Assembly: GCA_947502885.1 (NCBI GenBank) | Contig: CANNBP010000004.1 | Coordinates: 186,001 to 250,000 of the forward strand | Direction of reading: 5' to 3' | From: an uncultured Aquimarina sp. | Lineage (GTDB): Bacteria; Bacteroidota; Bacteroidia; Flavobacteriales; Flavobacteriaceae | Length of the DNA: 64,000 bases | Shown here: piece by piece, positions 1-9,185 of the stretch | Position numbering within the stretch: the first letter of the stretch is position 1 | How the letters are laid out: each line of letters begins with the position of its first letter | Translations under genes and position numbers: made by a program | The notes under the pieces: generated by a model | What the model was told of the DNA's origin: nothing | Databases searched by the model: none | The model's input: the letters and a program-made list of their open reading frames with translations, nothing else

Positions 1-1
1 A

Positions 2-565
2 TCCCGTGTTATTGACAAACACGATAGAGATTCGATGATATATTCTGACGGATCAGGAGCCGTTATACTTGAAAAAACAATAGATCCTGGTGGTATCATT
101 TCTTGTATAAGCGCTTCGTATACTCTTGAAGAATGTAACTTTTTGTTTTTTGGAAAAACATACAACAATGCAATCGAAGAAGATACTAAATACATAAAAA
201 TGCATGGGCGAAAAATCTATGAATTTGCATTAAACAAAGTCCCAGAGGCCATGAAGTTATGTCTCGAAAAAGCTAATATTCCAATTACAGACATTAGTAA
301 AATACTTATTCATCAAGCTAACGAAAAAATGGATGAAGCTATTGTTAAAAGATTTTATCAACTCTATGGACTGGAAGTTCCTTACGGAATAATGCCCATG
401 AGCATTAAAAAACTTGGAAACAGTAGTGTTGCTACCATTCCAACGCTATATGACCTTATACTAAAAGGAGAAATTAATGACCAATCTATTAGCAAAGGAG
501 ATATTTTATTATTTGCTAGCGTAGGTGCCGGAATGAATATTAATGCTTTTCTATATCAACATTAA
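2..565 (+). CDS. 3-oxoacyl-ACP synthase III (FabH-like), 5'-truncated by window edge
   Basis: The reading frame is open from the first bases of the window, so only the C-terminal half is present. The motif HQANEKMDEAIVKRF carries the His and Asn of the FabH/KAS III catalytic site, followed by a GNSSVATIP-type segment and the glycine-rich end FASVGAGMNINAF. KAS III enzymes condense an acyl-CoA with malonyl-ACP; the catalytic Cys would lie upstream, outside the window. It is followed by a methyltransferase and a glycosyltransferase on the same strand, which suggests a specialised lipid or glycolipid pathway rather than housekeeping fatty acid synthesis, although that is inference. Confidence 0.85.
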   Translation, partial: SRVIDKHDRDSMIYSDGSGAVILEKTIDPGGIISCISASYTLEECNFLFFGKTYNNAIEEDTKYIKMHGRKIYEFALNKVPEAMKLCLEKANIPITDISKILIHQANEKMDEAIVKRFYQLYGLEVPYGIMPMSIKKLGNSSVATIPTLYDLILKGEINDQSISKGDILLFASVGAGMNINAFLYQH

Positions 566-654
566 TATATTTCAAAATAAAATTATTTCATATGCAGCTA
601 CAGTAATCTATGTAATTGCCTATTTTTACAATCGCAATTACTGATTTGATTACT

Positions 655-1185
655 ATGTATAAGGGAACATATCCTCATAAAAGGTACCAAAAAACATTAG
701 AATTTCTAAGATTACACACCTCCAAACCTTCTAATATATTGGATCTTGGAGTAAAAAACCCTTTTGTAGCATTTATGGAGCAAGAAGGGCATAAAGTATC
801 CAACACCACTGGAGAAGACTTGGACATTTATACAGAAGCCGTTCAAGATGACGCTTATGATATCGTAACAGCATTTGAAATCTTTGAACACCTTATAGCT
901 CCTTTTAATATTCTTAGAGATATTGAAGCCGATAAATTGGTAGCATCTATACCTTTAAAACTATGGTTCTCTCCTGCTTATCGCAGCAAAACTGACTTAT
1001 GGGATAGACATTATCACGAGTTCGAAGACTGGCAATTTGATTGGTTGCTAGAGAAAGCAGGATGGGAAATTAAAGCAAGAGATAAATGGACACATCCTGT
1101 AAAAAAAATAGGTTTACGTCCTTTGCTAAGACTATTTATACCTAGATACTATATTGTATACGCAGAAAGAGTCAAAAACTCATAA
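655..1185 (+). CDS. class I SAM-dependent methyltransferase-like protein
   Basis: The protein is about 176 residues. It has a degenerate motif I (ILDLGVKNPF), then AYDIVTAFEIFEHL, which is typical of motif II/III of the Methyltransf_11/23 type fold, and a DRHYHEFEDWQFDWLLEKAGW segment resembling the late region of these enzymes. No transmembrane segment is visible. The start chosen is the ATG before YKGTYPHKRYQK; an in-frame TTG at 616 would add 13 residues. It lies 89 bases after the KAS III gene and 15 bases before the glycosyltransferase, so the three are probably one transcript. The substrate cannot be read from the sequence. Confidence 0.7.
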   Translation: MYKGTYPHKRYQKTLEFLRLHTSKPSNILDLGVKNPFVAFMEQEGHKVSNTTGEDLDIYTEAVQDDAYDIVTAFEIFEHLIAPFNILRDIEADKLVASIPLKLWFSPAYRSKTDLWDRHYHEFEDWQFDWLLEKAGWEIKARDKWTHPVKKIGLRPLLRLFIPRYYIVYAERVKNS

Positions 1186-1200
1186 TTATTTACTCTAATT

Positions 1201-2049
1201 TTGAATATATACATTGTCATACCCGCTCATAACGAAGAGCAATTTATAGCCAAAACCTTAGAATCATTGGCTAAACAGACTATCCCTCCAAAAAAGATCG
1301 TAGTTGTTAATGACAATTCTACAGACAAAACAAGAGACATTATAACCCAATACACTGCAACTTATGATTTTATTTCATTATTAGACACAAATTCGTCTAC
1401 AGATCATCTACCCGGAAGTAAAGTAATAAATGCTTTTACCCAAGGCTATAAAACATTAGTTAATGATTTTGATATCATTTGCAAATTCGATGCTGATCTA
1501 ATTTTTCCGCCCAATTATTTAGAAAAAATAAGTGAGCACTTTAATCAAAATCAAAGCATTGGTATGGTTGGCGGATTTTGCTATATCGAGAAAAATAAAG
1601 AATGGGTTTTAGAAAATCTAACTAATAAAGATCATATTCGTGGAGCTCTAAAAGCATATCGAAAATCATGTTTTGATGATATTGGTGGACTCAAACCTGC
1701 AATGGGATGGGATACAATTGACGAATTATTAGCTCAATATCATCAATGGGAAATAAAAACAGACGAATCCTTACCTGTTAAACACCTTAAACCTACAGGG
1801 AACAGATACAACCCAAAAGCAAGATATAAACAAGGAGAAGCTTTCTATTGCATGCGCTATGGTTTTTGGATAACATTAATTGCTTCTGTTAAACTCGCAT
1901 TACTTAAAAAGCAACCTTTACTTATCAAGGATTACTTAGCAGGATACTTTAGAGCTAAAGCTAATGGAAAAACATTTTTAGTTTCAGAAAGTGAAGGAGT
2001 TTTTATTCGCAATCTTCGTTGGAACAAGATAAAGAAGAAGTTCTTATAA
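1201..2049 (+). CDS. family 2 glycosyltransferase
   Basis: The N-terminus IYIVIPAHNEEQFIAKTL and the VVNDNSTDKT segment are the nucleotide-binding start of a GT-A fold GT2 enzyme. KFDADLIFPPNYL supplies the DxD-type metal site, and GWDTIDELLAQ is a plausible acceptor-side segment. The length of 282 residues is usual for a soluble GT2. The start is TTG: the frame is closed by the stop of the preceding gene 15 bases upstream and no ATG, GTG or other TTG lies between, while the fold begins at once. The downstream neighbour is a broken gene, so the functional operon probably ends here. The sugar donor and acceptor are unknown. Confidence 0.85.
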   Translation: MNIYIVIPAHNEEQFIAKTLESLAKQTIPPKKIVVVNDNSTDKTRDIITQYTATYDFISLLDTNSSTDHLPGSKVINAFTQGYKTLVNDFDIICKFDADLIFPPNYLEKISEHFNQNQSIGMVGGFCYIEKNKEWVLENLTNKDHIRGALKAYRKSCFDDIGGLKPAMGWDTIDELLAQYHQWEIKTDESLPVKHLKPTGNRYNPKARYKQGEAFYCMRYGFWITLIASVKLALLKKQPLLIKDYLAGYFRAKANGKTFLVSESEGVFIRNLRWNKIKKKFL

Positions 2050-2154
2050 AAGAACTTAGCCTCTTTTTCTAAAACGACCTCTTAACATGTTATTAGGTCT
2101 ATTATAAAATAATATTTTATATATGCATTGCTTTACTCTTAAAATATCTATCCT

Positions 2155-3413
2155 ATGAATTTTAAAATTGTTATTATCTTGATCTTTTGCCCTTTTCGTT
2201 TTAGGCTCTTGCAAAAAAGATAGTAAATCCGAAAACATTGACTATGCACTTTTCTCAGAAAAAATTAACAATACCAAAGAAAAAGAGTTTAATATAACTG
2301 GAGTAAATTATTTTATAAAAGTTATACAAATTAACGAAAATGGATCTTTTAAGGACACTTTAAAAATACCTAGCAAAGGGATGTATCGATTTAGAATAGA
2401 TCCAGAGCGATCAAGTATACATCTAAACAGGAGATCAACTAGATTTATCCATCAATATAAACCAGTTTGATGAAAGCATAAAATACACTGGGAACGCAGG
2501 AAATAAAAATAATTATTTAGCAAAGAAGTACTTGCTAGTCAGCAAACGAGCCAGGCGGACAAGCCAAACTATACAGCAAAGACCCTCTTGATTTTAAAAA
2601 CGAAATTCAAAAGCAAAAAGATGCCGATGCCAGTATAGCATTGCTTCAAAAGTACAAAGACCTCGATTTTGATTTTTTGGCCATTGAAAAAAAAAGAAAA
2701 AGAAAGACATTAATAATGCCAATGATTTTGACAATTCTATAGCATATCAGCAATTAAGCCTCATGACTTTTAATCGATTAGCTCAAGAAACTGCTAAAAA
2801 AGATAGTATCTCCAGAAAAAAAGCTTTGATCAAAAATCTAGCTAATATAAAAGAAACATTACTAGAGGATATGTCATATCAAGTCTCTGTAAGAAATCAT
2901 AATGCTGTAGAACTTTATCAAGAATGAATGCGTCGACTAATGAAGAGTTTAAAGAAAAAATCACAAAGCAGTATGAAAAATTAAAAAACTTGTAAAAGGA
3001 AATGACTCACCTCTATTTACAGATTATGAAAACTACAAAGGTGGTACAGCTTCTTTAACTGATTTTAAAGAAAAATATGTTTGGGTAACTTGGTGTGGAC
3101 CTTGCAAAGCCGAAATCTCTCACCTTAAAAAGGTTGAAAAAGAGTTTCATGATAAAAACATCGAGTTTATAAGTATATCAGTTGATAGAAAGAAACGGCA
3201 TGGGGCTTGAAAAAAATGATCGAAGAAAAAGAATTAGGAGGAGTTCAACTTTTTGCCGATAACAACTTTTCTTCTCAATTTGTAGTGGATCCTGCTATTC
3301 AAGGAATTCTTAGATTTATTTTAATTGATCCTGAAGGAAAAATTATTAGTGCTAGCGCTCCTAGACCATCAGGCCCTTCTCTTATAGAGGTTTTTAAAGA
3401 ATTAAATATTTAA
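2155..3413 (+). pseudogene. decayed TlpA/ResA-like thioredoxin-fold lipoprotein
   Basis: Reading three frames in turn rebuilds one protein. An ATG begins a signal peptide, which shifts frame by one base into FALFVLGSCKKDSKS with a clear lipobox (LGSC). Further shifts occur near 2430, 2550, 2690, 2920, 2990 and 3205. The C-terminal part keeps VTWCGPCKAEISHLKKVE, with the CxxC thioredoxin site, and ends with VFKELNI before the stop at 3413. Family members are periplasmic or membrane-anchored thiol-disulfide oxidoreductases of about 370-400 residues. Genes on both sides are intact, so general sequencing error is unlikely. Boundaries of individual frameshifts are approximate. Confidence 0.8.
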
Positions 3414-3469
3414 TTAACTTAGAAAAAACCAGATTCACTTGCCTGAAAACTAACCTCTTACATACATAT

Positions 3470-3504
3470 AGCTTTTAGCATAAAACTGCTAAAAGCTTTT
3501 TTTT
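3470..3504 (+). terminator. Rho-independent terminator after the TlpA-like pseudogene
   Basis: A perfect 10-bp stem, AGCTTTTAGC against GCTAAAAGCT, with an 8-base loop is followed by a run of eight T. It closes the transcription unit that began with the KAS III gene. Confidence 0.85.
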
Positions 3505-3770
3505 CACAAACACAACCTCTCCCCTACAAGTATCAAAACTTAAACTGAAGGTGAGGATTCTAAAAAAGTAGATGTGACTTTTCTAAAAAAAGCGTGTCAT
3601 ACTTTTAGAACCATAATAAAGAATTATGTTCTAAACTTAAACAATAGTTTTTTTTACTTCGAATTACAACCCCTGTTAGTCCCAACTATAAAGGTTACCA
3701 TTTTAAGTATCATTAGAATATTTCCTATTGTTTACACATATTACCAAAATAAAATTAATTGAATTCAAAA
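3505..3770. other. intergenic region with no supported gene
   Basis: This AT-rich stretch separates the terminator from the DUF2807 gene. A 62-codon frame inside it has no recognisable protein character and no good context. No clear TAnnTTTG promoter was found here. Confidence 0.4.
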
Positions 3771-4598
3771 ATGAAAAAATCACTTATCACAATTATCTTA
3801 CTACTTCTTACTTTTACTAGTTTCGCTCAAAAAAAACCAAAAATCAAAGGAAATAGAATTGTAACTGAAATCAATAAAGAAATTCTTGAAACCTTCTCTA
3901 CCATAGAAATTAGTGATGAATTAGAAGTTACACTACACTTAGATGAAAAAAACGAATATCGCTTAAAAACAGATGAGAATTTAATAGACATTATCCAGTT
4001 TAATGTAAAAGATGAAATCCTCAAAATTTATTCAACAAACAGAATAGTAAGAAGTAAAAAACTAGAGATAGATCTATATGTTAATGATATCAAGAATCTT
4101 ATTCTAAAAAACAATAGTAAGGTAACAAGTGATGAAAAACTAAAACTAAAGAACATCCATATTAGTGGTTATGATTCTAGTAGACTAGATCTGGACATCA
4201 CAGCCGATGATATGACTATAGTGTTATCTGATAAGGTAAAAGGACAAATAAAAGTTAAATCTGATAGCTTTTCGATTGAAATGAATGACAAAGCTGACCT
4301 TAAAGGATATATAGCAACAGATAAAATAAAAGTTTCTCTTACCAAATCTACTAAGCTAAAACTAGAAGGAGATGCCAAAAACGCAATCCTCAATATCAAA
4401 GGTTCTTCAGAGCTTATTGCAAAAAAGATGAAAATAGAAACAATAGATCTAAATACCCATAACAAAGCAGACGTAAACGTATATGTTAGAAAAAAACTCG
4501 AACTAGATGCGCGCGACAAAAGCATTGTATATATCTATGGTAACCCCAAGTTAGACGTAAAAAACCTTACCGAAGCTTCTAAAATTATCAAAAAATAA
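3771..4598 (+). CDS. DUF2807 (GIN domain) secreted protein
   Basis: The start is the ATG opening MKKSLITIILLLLTFTSFAQ, a clean signal peptide cleaved after FAQ; an upstream in-frame TTG is less likely. The mature part (about 255 residues) has repeating short beta strands with patterns such as FSTIEISDELEVTLHL and DLKGYIATDKIKVSL, typical of the right-handed beta-helix called the head GIN domain or DUF2807. Members are exported or cell-surface proteins of unknown role, common in Bacteroidota. The charged Lys/Asp-rich strands fit an extracytoplasmic location. It converges with the phosphatase gene, with only 14 bases between the stops. Confidence 0.75.
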   Translation: MKKSLITIILLLLTFTSFAQKKPKIKGNRIVTEINKEILETFSTIEISDELEVTLHLDEKNEYRLKTDENLIDIIQFNVKDEILKIYSTNRIVRSKKLEIDLYVNDIKNLILKNNSKVTSDEKLKLKNIHISGYDSSRLDLDITADDMTIVLSDKVKGQIKVKSDSFSIEMNDKADLKGYIATDKIKVSLTKSTKLKLEGDAKNAILNIKGSSELIAKKMKIETIDLNTHNKADVNVYVRKKLELDARDKSIVYIYGNPKLDVKNLTEASKIIKK

Positions 4599-4618
4599 AT
4601 AAAGCCTACCCTTTATTT
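4597..4618. terminator. weak bidirectional hairpin between convergent genes
   Basis: AAATAAAG pairs with CTTTATTT across a 6-base loop and is flanked by A and T tracts on both sides. It overlaps both stop-codon regions. The stem is short and A/T-rich, so its strength is doubtful. Confidence 0.35.
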
Positions 4619-6253
4619 TAACACAAACGGCAACACCTTTCCTGTGCTTCCATTAGGAAAGGTGATCCCTAATAATGCGGCAATAGTGGGTGCTATATCG
4701 GGTATCACAGTTTTTACAGTCGTACTTCCTTTTTGCACTCCATGACCAAAGAAAAGTAATGGTGCATGAGTATCATAAGTTAAACCACTTCCATGAGTAG
4801 AACCTGTTTTAGAATATGATATGGTAGCTGGGTTTAATACAACAATAACATCTCCACTTCTTTTTTGGTTAAACCCTTTTTGAATTAATTCTGCAATTCC
4901 CATCGTATAATTGCCTGATTGTAATTGTTCTCTTGTAAAGACCTTATCGACATGTTTTTGTTGAAGTATAAAATTTGCCAAGGTCTTTTCTAACTCTTCT
5001 GGTTTTATAGTATTCTTTCTTAATACTTCATAATTAAAAAACACTTGGTTATTTGATATGTTTTCAATTACCCCATCTACCTTATAACTTTTCTTTACAA
5101 ACTCATTAACTTTACTTTTAAAGAGGTCTGCATCAAAATACCCTCCAGGTATTTTAACTGATTTCAAATAAGAAGGAACATGAACCGCTCCGTGATCGGC
5201 AGTAAGAAAAACAGTGTACTGCCCTTTTCCTACTTTAGAATCTAAAACAGTAAACAGACGTTCTAAATCCTTATCTAATCTTAAATATGTATCCTGAACT
5301 TCTTTAGAATTTACTCCAAACTTATGTCCTACATAATCTGTACTTGAAAAACTTACGGTAAGAAAATCTGTAATTGCATCTGCTCCAAGTTGCTCCCCTT
5401 CGATAGCCGCAATTGCAAAATCTGCGGTTAAACTATTTCCAAATGCCGAAATTTTAATAATATCATATCCAGCATTTTGATCTTTTAACTTCTTTAAATC
5501 ATAAGGAAATACAGCCTTTTCTTTTCCCATATAACTCCCTTCAAAATCATTTAAATCTGAGCCACTCTCTACATAACTATTAATATCATACAATGTATTC
5601 CAAACTTTAAAATAAGATTTGGCTTTACCCGAATTATTGAATTTTTTCACCCATTCTGGCAATTCATTTCTATAATAACTACTGGTTATCCATTTCCCTT
5701 CATCCTTACCTCTAAACCAATATGCGCCATTAGCCGAGTGTCCTGCCGGTAATATAGCACCTCTATCTTTTAACGCGATCCCTATAGTTTTTCCTTTTAA
5801 TTGGGTATGTAACCTATTCTGATCACAAATAGTTGATGTTTTCATTCGATGGGGTGACATACGTTCAAGGTCACTATCAGAACCCACTGCAGTAACAGAA
5901 GGATCACTTGCGCAATAGATCTTTTTCTTTTCAAACTTATCATACCAATTGTTAGAAATAATACCATGATTTTGCGGTGTTGTTCCTGTATAAACAGAGG
6001 CATGCCCTGGACCTGTATATGTTGGCACATAATTGAAATGATTATTTCTACAATTAAAGCCTTCATTAACCATTCGTTTAAATCCACCGTCACCAAATCT
6101 ATTATAGAAACGAGTCAAGTAATCGTACCTCATCTGGTCTACAACAATACCCACAACCAATTTTGGTGAATGGTTGATTTTGACTTTCTCTTGTGATACT
6201 CCAAGGATAGAAAACAAGGTAAATAATATAATTGAAAATATTTTTGTTGTCAT
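4613..6253 (-). CDS. pafA: alkaline phosphatase, PafA family
   Basis: A periplasmic phosphomonoesterase of the alkaline phosphatase superfamily. A signal peptide (FTLFSILGVSQ) precedes KLVVGIVVDQMRYDYL, whose Asp is a zinc ligand. The segment YVPTYTGPGHASVYTG carries the threonine nucleophile (Thr80 by position), and NNWYDK follows with the conserved Asn. ALKDRGAILPAGHSANGAYW places Lys162 and Arg164 at the same numbers as the phosphate-binding pair of the characterised flavobacterial PafA. The second metal site is visible as STDYVGHKFG and TADHGAVHVP. The length of 546 residues matches the family. It is divergent from mlaE. PafA enzymes scavenge phosphate from organic esters. Confidence 0.92.
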   Translation of the reverse strand: MTTKIFSIILFTLFSILGVSQEKVKINHSPKLVVGIVVDQMRYDYLTRFYNRFGDGGFKRMVNEGFNCRNNHFNYVPTYTGPGHASVYTGTTPQNHGIISNNWYDKFEKKKIYCASDPSVTAVGSDSDLERMSPHRMKTSTICDQNRLHTQLKGKTIGIALKDRGAILPAGHSANGAYWFRGKDEGKWITSSYYRNELPEWVKKFNNSGKAKSYFKVWNTLYDINSYVESGSDLNDFEGSYMGKEKAVFPYDLKKLKDQNAGYDIIKISAFGNSLTADFAIAAIEGEQLGADAITDFLTVSFSSTDYVGHKFGVNSKEVQDTYLRLDKDLERLFTVLDSKVGKGQYTVFLTADHGAVHVPSYLKSVKIPGGYFDADLFKSKVNEFVKKSYKVDGVIENISNNQVFFNYEVLRKNTIKPEELEKTLANFILQQKHVDKVFTREQLQSGNYTMGIAELIQKGFNQKRSGDVIVVLNPATISYSKTGSTHGSGLTYDTHAPLLFFGHGVQKGSTTVKTVIPDIAPTIAALLGITFPNGSTGKVLPFVLK

Positions 6254-6373
6254 TGCCCGTTTTGTTCTTATTTAGCTCGCTAAAGTACTAATTTGTATAA
6301 AAGCAAAACTTTAATAAAAGGTTAAATGCTATAGCTATTTTTTTTTCTATTTTAGCCTTTCTAATCATAACAA

Positions 6374-7111
6374 ATGTTTTACTTAGACGATATTGGTCGC
6401 TATTTTTTGATGTTAAAAGCTGCTTTTAGTCGAATGACTAAAGGATCGGTTATTCGAAATCTTATACTTAAGGAGATAGATGACCTTATTATTGGTTCCT
6501 TAGGGATAACCGTTTTCTTAGCATTTTTTATTGGTGCCGTAGTCGCTATTCAAACGGCACTTAATTTAACAAACCCTTTAATTCCAAAGCAACTAATTGG
6601 TTTCGCTTCGCGGCAGTCAGTTATATTAGAGTTTGCTCCTACTTTTATTTCTGTAATTATGGCGGGTAAAGTAGGTTCTTTTATTACTTCTAGTATTGGT
6701 ACTATGCGAGTAACAGAACAAATAGATGCTCTAGAAGTAATGGGGATTAATTCTGTAAACTATCTGGTATTTCCAAAAATAATTGCCATGTTTATGTATC
6801 CTTTTGTTATTGCCATTGCTATGTTTACAGGTATTTTTGGAGCTTATGTTGCAGGGGTTTATGGAGGTTTCTTATCTAGTAGCGATTTCTTAACTGGTTT
6901 ACGGGAAGAATTCATTCCGTTTCATCTTGTATATGCTTTTATGAAAACATTTTTATTTGCCTTTTTATTGGCTACTATACCTTCTTTTCATGGGTATTAT
7001 ATGAAAGGAGGCGCTCTAGAAGTTGGTAAAGCAAGTACATCTGCTTTTGTTTGGACTACTGTTGTTATTGTTATATCTAACTATGTACTCACTCAATTAC
7101 TATTAAGCTAA
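6374..7111 (+). CDS. mlaE: MlaE/YrbE-family ABC transporter permease
   Basis: The inner-membrane permease of an Mla-type lipid transporter that moves phospholipid between the membranes. The 245-residue protein shows the MlaE signature: GAVVAIQTALNL after the first membrane segment, then FAPTFISVIMAGKVGSFITS and GTMRVTEQIDALEVMGIN, a cytoplasmic coupling region that contacts the ATPase. Five hydrophobic segments follow the family plan. Its stop overlaps the start of the ATPase gene by one base (TAATG), so the two are translationally coupled. No MlaD-type substrate-binding gene is visible next to it. Confidence 0.92.
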   Translation: MFYLDDIGRYFLMLKAAFSRMTKGSVIRNLILKEIDDLIIGSLGITVFLAFFIGAVVAIQTALNLTNPLIPKQLIGFASRQSVILEFAPTFISVIMAGKVGSFITSSIGTMRVTEQIDALEVMGINSVNYLVFPKIIAMFMYPFVIAIAMFTGIFGAYVAGVYGGFLSSSDFLTGLREEFIPFHLVYAFMKTFLFAFLLATIPSFHGYYMKGGALEVGKASTSAFVWTTVVIVISNYVLTQLLLS

Positions 7112-7875
7112 TGATAGAAGTTACTAACTTACATAAGAGTTTTAGCGGAGAAAAGATTTTGAAAGGGATTACTTCTACCTTTGACAGAGGAAAAACAAAT
7201 CTTATCATTGGTACCAGTGGTAGTGGTAAAACGGTTTTTCTAAAATGTTTACTTGGTCTTTTTACTCCCGAAGAAGGATCTATTTGCTATGATGGCAGCA
7301 CATACTCTGATCTAAATGAAGAACAACAAAGAGGACTAAGAGAGCAAATGGGGATGGTTTTTCAAGGAAGTGCTTTATTTGACTCTATGACGGTAGAGGA
7401 AAATGTAATGTTTCCACTTATGATGTTTACCCAACAGAAAAAAGACGAAATGCTCGATAGAGTACACGAAGTATTGGATAGAGTAAATCTAGAAAATGCA
7501 GAAAAAAAATTGCCTTCTGAAATTAGTGGTGGAATGCAAAAACGTGTAGCCATTGCTCGTGCTATTGTTACGCGTCCGAAATATTTATTTTGTGATGAAC
7601 CTAATTCAGGGTTGGATCCAAGAACCGCAATTGTAATAGACAATCTTATTAAAGAAATTACAGAGGAATATAACATAACTACAGTAATTAATACACATGA
7701 CATGAATTCTGTTATGGAAATTGGAGAAAAAATTATTTTCCTCAAAAACGGATTCTTAGAATGGGAAGGAGATAAAAGTCAAATCTTCAAAACCGACAAC
7801 AAAGCAGTTACAGACTTTGTTTATTCTTCTAATTTATTTAAGAAAGTAAGAGACGCTCAATTAAAAGGACTCTAG
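7111..7875 (+). CDS. mlaF: MlaF-family ABC transporter ATP-binding protein
   Basis: The ATPase partner of the preceding permease. Walker A is GTSGSGKT (residues 34-41), the Q-loop is MVFQGSALFDSMTVEEN, the signature is SGGMQKRVAIARA, and Walker B is YLFCDEPNSGLDP followed by the switch His in NTHDM. The length of 254 residues is normal. The SALFDSMTVEENV wording after the Q-loop and the coupling to an MlaE gene separate it from general ABC ATPases. Together they would power retrograde or anterograde lipid traffic that maintains outer membrane asymmetry. Confidence 0.92.
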   Translation: MIEVTNLHKSFSGEKILKGITSTFDRGKTNLIIGTSGSGKTVFLKCLLGLFTPEEGSICYDGSTYSDLNEEQQRGLREQMGMVFQGSALFDSMTVEENVMFPLMMFTQQKKDEMLDRVHEVLDRVNLENAEKKLPSEISGGMQKRVAIARAIVTRPKYLFCDEPNSGLDPRTAIVIDNLIKEITEEYNITTVINTHDMNSVMEIGEKIIFLKNGFLEWEGDKSQIFKTDNKAVTDFVYSSNLFKKVRDAQLKGL

Positions 7876-7946
7876 TTTTTATTGGGTAAATAATACTCTT
7901 CTTAGAAGTATCTTTTCGGTAATATATTTAAAATTAAAAAAACAAA

Positions 7947-7983
7947 AAGACCCTCAAAAACAACTATGCATTTTGAAGGTCTT
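7947..7983 (-). terminator. terminator downstream of prfA
   Basis: AAGACCCTCAAAA and TTTTGAAGGTCTT form a stem of about 13 bp with one mismatch and an 11-base loop. On the minus strand it is followed by a T-rich tract (complement of 7930-7946), as expected after prfA. It may also stop mlaF transcription from the other side. Confidence 0.7.
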
Positions 7984-8010
7984 ATACTATTATTCTTAAT
8001 GAACCTAACC

Positions 8011-9087
8011 TTAAAAAATTTCGTTAGATTCTTTTAATTTCTCTGTATTTTCAACTAACTGAAGCTCATCAATAATTTTCTGAATATCACCATCGATAAT
8101 ATTTCCAAGATCATATAAAGTCAATCCTATACGATGATCGGTAACCCTACCTTGAGGGTAATTATATGTTCTAATTTTTGCAGAACGATCTCCAGAAGAC
8201 ACCATACTCTTTCGTTTTTCTGAATCTGCTGCTTGTTTTTTTGCTAGTTCGATTTCATATAACCTGGAGCGTAATACTTTAAGAGCTTTTTCAAGGTTTT
8301 TATGAGATGATTTTTGATCTTGACAGCTTACAATCATTCCTGTAGGCTCATGGTGTAACTTAATTGCAGAATATGTTGTGTTTACAGATTGCCCTCCTGG
8401 ACCTGTAGATGTTGTTCTTTCTATCCTTACCTCTTGCATATCCAATTCTACATCAAACTCTTCTGCCTCAGGCAATACAATTACAGATGCAGCACTGGTA
8501 TGTACTCGACCTTGAGTTTCAGTTTGAGGTACTCTTTGCACTCGATGCACTCCTGCTTCAAACTTCATAGTACCATATGCATCCTCACCATTTACTTCAA
8601 AAATAATTTCTTTATAGCCACCACTCGTACCTTCATTAAGATCAACTACACTAGTAGACCATCCTTTTCCTTCGCAGTATTTAGTATACATACGAAACAG
8701 GTCTCCTGCAAAAATACTTGCCTCATCTCCTCCTGCTCCTGCACGAATCTCAACGACACAATTCTTTGCATCTTCTGGATCCTTGGGTACTAACATAAAA
8801 CGAATCTTTTCTTCTAAAGCTGGCAATTCTTCTTTAGCCTCATCTAATTGCATTTTAGCCATATCAACCATTTCGGCATCACTACCATCGGCAATAATTT
8901 CTTCTGCTTCCTTAAGATTGTCTGTAAGCTCTATATAACGATCGCGCTCATCCATTAGCGCTTTAAGATCTTTATATTCTTTATTAAGTTGTATATATTT
9001 TTTTTGATCAGCAATGATATCTGGCTGGATGATTAAATCATTTACCTCATCAAATCTTTGCTTAACAATGTTTAGTTTATCAATCAT
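8011..9087 (-). CDS. prfA: peptide chain release factor 1
   Basis: Class I release factor recognising UAA and UAG. The 358-residue length is standard. The GGQ tripeptide (residues 231-233, in [13 protein letters not shown]) triggers peptidyl-tRNA hydrolysis in the ribosome. The codon-reading loop is the PxT form, PQT at 187-189, which assigns the protein to RF1 rather than RF2. [18 protein letters not shown] lies in the PCRF domain. The gene stands alone, with a -7 box just upstream and a terminator downstream. Confidence 0.97.
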   Translation of the reverse strand: MIDKLNIVKQRFDEVNDLIIQPDIIADQKKYIQLNKEYKDLKALMDERDRYIELTDNLKEAEEIIADGSDAEMVDMAKMQLDEAKEELPALEEKIRFMLVPKDPEDAKNCVVEIRAGAGGDEASIFAGDLFRMYTKYCEGKGWSTSVVDLNEGTSGGYKEIIFEVNGEDAYGTMKFEAGVHRVQRVPQTETQGRVHTSAASVIVLPEAEEFDVELDMQEVRIERTTSTGPGGQSVNTTYSAIKLHHEPTGMIVSCQDQKSSHKNLEKALKVLRSRLYEIELAKKQAADSEKRKSMVSSGDRSAKIRTYNYPQGRVTDHRIGLTLYDLGNIIDGDIQKIIDELQLVENTEKLKESNEIF

Positions 9088-9115
9088 AGTGTATTCTTAC
9101 AGTCTGTAAAATGTA

Positions 9116-9123
9116 CAAAAGTA
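9116..9123 (-). promoter_or_regulatory. candidate -7 box for prfA
   Basis: On the minus strand the sequence reads TACTTTTG, matching the Bacteroidota -7 consensus TAnnTTTG about 30 bases upstream of the prfA ATG. No well-spaced TTG -33 element is obvious. Confidence 0.45.
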
Positions 9124-9185
9124 AGCTTTTTTGTCCAAAACACATATGACAACATTAAAAATAGCTGATTATAAAGTTTCATTTT

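Noticed and set aside
2056..2238. 60-codon minus-strand frame
   Set aside because: It lies antisense over the start of the decayed TlpA-like gene and has no protein character.
3574..3762. 62-codon plus-strand frame before the DUF2807 gene
   Set aside because: No domain or conserved pattern, and it ends just before the DUF2807 start in the wrong context.
8389..8793. 134-codon frame antisense to prfA
   Set aside because: Cys/Ser/Tyr-rich shadow of a certain gene.
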